Below the pieces are notes generated by a model, which saw only the letters and a list, made by a program, of their open reading frames with translations, was not told the DNA's origin and ran no database searches. Below are positions 5,214 to 5,342 of a stretch of 5,342 bases of DNA, piece by piece. Each line of letters opens with the position of its first letter. Position 1 is the stretch's first letter. Source of the stretch: Pseudomonadota bacterium (GTDB lineage: Bacteria > Pseudomonadota > Alphaproteobacteria > UBA8366 > JADFVY01); assembly GCA_030671915.1 (NCBI GenBank), contig DAOVHN010000210.1, positions 1 to 5,342 of the forward strand, written 5' to 3'. The position numbers and the translations under genes are program-made.

Positions 5214-5342
5214 ACACCGCGGCCGCAAACTGGCCGTCCCGGCGGGCCGCGAAGTTCGCCCGACGTCCGACCGCGCCCGCCAGGCCCTGTTCAACATCCT
5301 CGAACATGGGGGATTGGGGGACGGCGGCGGCTCTCCGGTCCG
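5194..5342 (+). CDS. rsmD: 16S rRNA (guanine966-N2)-methyltransferase RsmD, 5' part, truncated by window end
   Basis: Methylates N2 of G966 in 16S rRNA during small-subunit assembly, using S-adenosylmethionine. Only the first 49 codons are visible, from a GTG at 5194: [18 protein letters not shown], then [20 protein letters not shown]. The AG.HRGR.L and RPTSDR.R.ALFNIL blocks are the standard N-terminal signature of RsmD. The SAM-binding and catalytic NPPF regions lie beyond the window. The GTG start is preceded by AAGGGAAGG at 5181-5189, a good Shine-Dalgarno with short spacing. It overlaps rluB by 20 bp in another frame, so the two are almost surely one translationally coupled unit acting on ribosomal RNA. 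After the signature the sequence turns Gly-rich ([11 protein letters not shown]), a normal variable spot. Confidence 0.92.
   Translation, partial: MRVTAGKHRGRKLAVPAGREVRPTSDRARQALFNILEHGGLGDGGGSPV

Noticed and set aside
4976..5307. Minus-strand frames with [16 protein letters not shown] translations.
   Set aside because: These are the reverse reading of the palindromic repeat pair, a common source of spurious hypothetical proteins.

Overview
The window is a GC-rich stretch of bacterial chromosome, most likely from an alphaproteobacterium. The basis is the close resemblance of TadA to the alphaproteobacterial form (HAE and PCAMC motifs, then a YYGAEDPKGG-type segment), the rluB-rsmD pair next to a divergent tadA, and a palindromic GC-rich repeat of a kind I know from alphaproteobacterial genomes. 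No finer placement is safe from 5.3 kb.

Layout. 1-607 (+): C-terminal half of purD (purine synthesis). 608-748: gap with a 15-bp tandem repeat and the start region of the next gene. 749-1600 (+): a PGN_0703-like putative restriction endonuclease reading frame, broken by one in-frame TAG and apparently lacking key active-site residues; called a pseudogene. 1621-2073 (-): tadA, convergent with it. 2105-2752 (-): a six-helix membrane protein of unknown function. 2901-3353 (-): a MarR-family regulator. 3455-4204 (+): a class I glutamine amidotransferase-like gamma-glutamyl hydrolase (peptidase C26, PuuD-like), divergent from marR. 4188-5213 (+): rluB-type 23S rRNA pseudouridine synthase, with a palindromic repeat pair inside the coding sequence of its tail. 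5194-5342 (+): 5' end of rsmD, a 16S rRNA methyltransferase, running off the window. No tRNA, rRNA, CRISPR array or transposase was seen.

The most interesting part is 2100-4204. The perfect 12-bp palindrome GTGTATATACAC occurs exactly twice, once before the membrane protein gene (2827-2838) and once in the marR/hydrolase divergent region (3374-3385). Both copies overlap plausible promoter elements, including a TTGAGG-17-TATATA promoter for marR. This predicts a small self-contained regulon in which MarR controls itself, the membrane protein and the gamma-glutamyl hydrolase. The module lies between tadA and rluB. It may place tadA at the end of the MarR-controlled transcript and couple rluB to the hydrolase, tying translation-related genes to a ligand-responsive switch. 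The ligand and the membrane protein's role are unknown.
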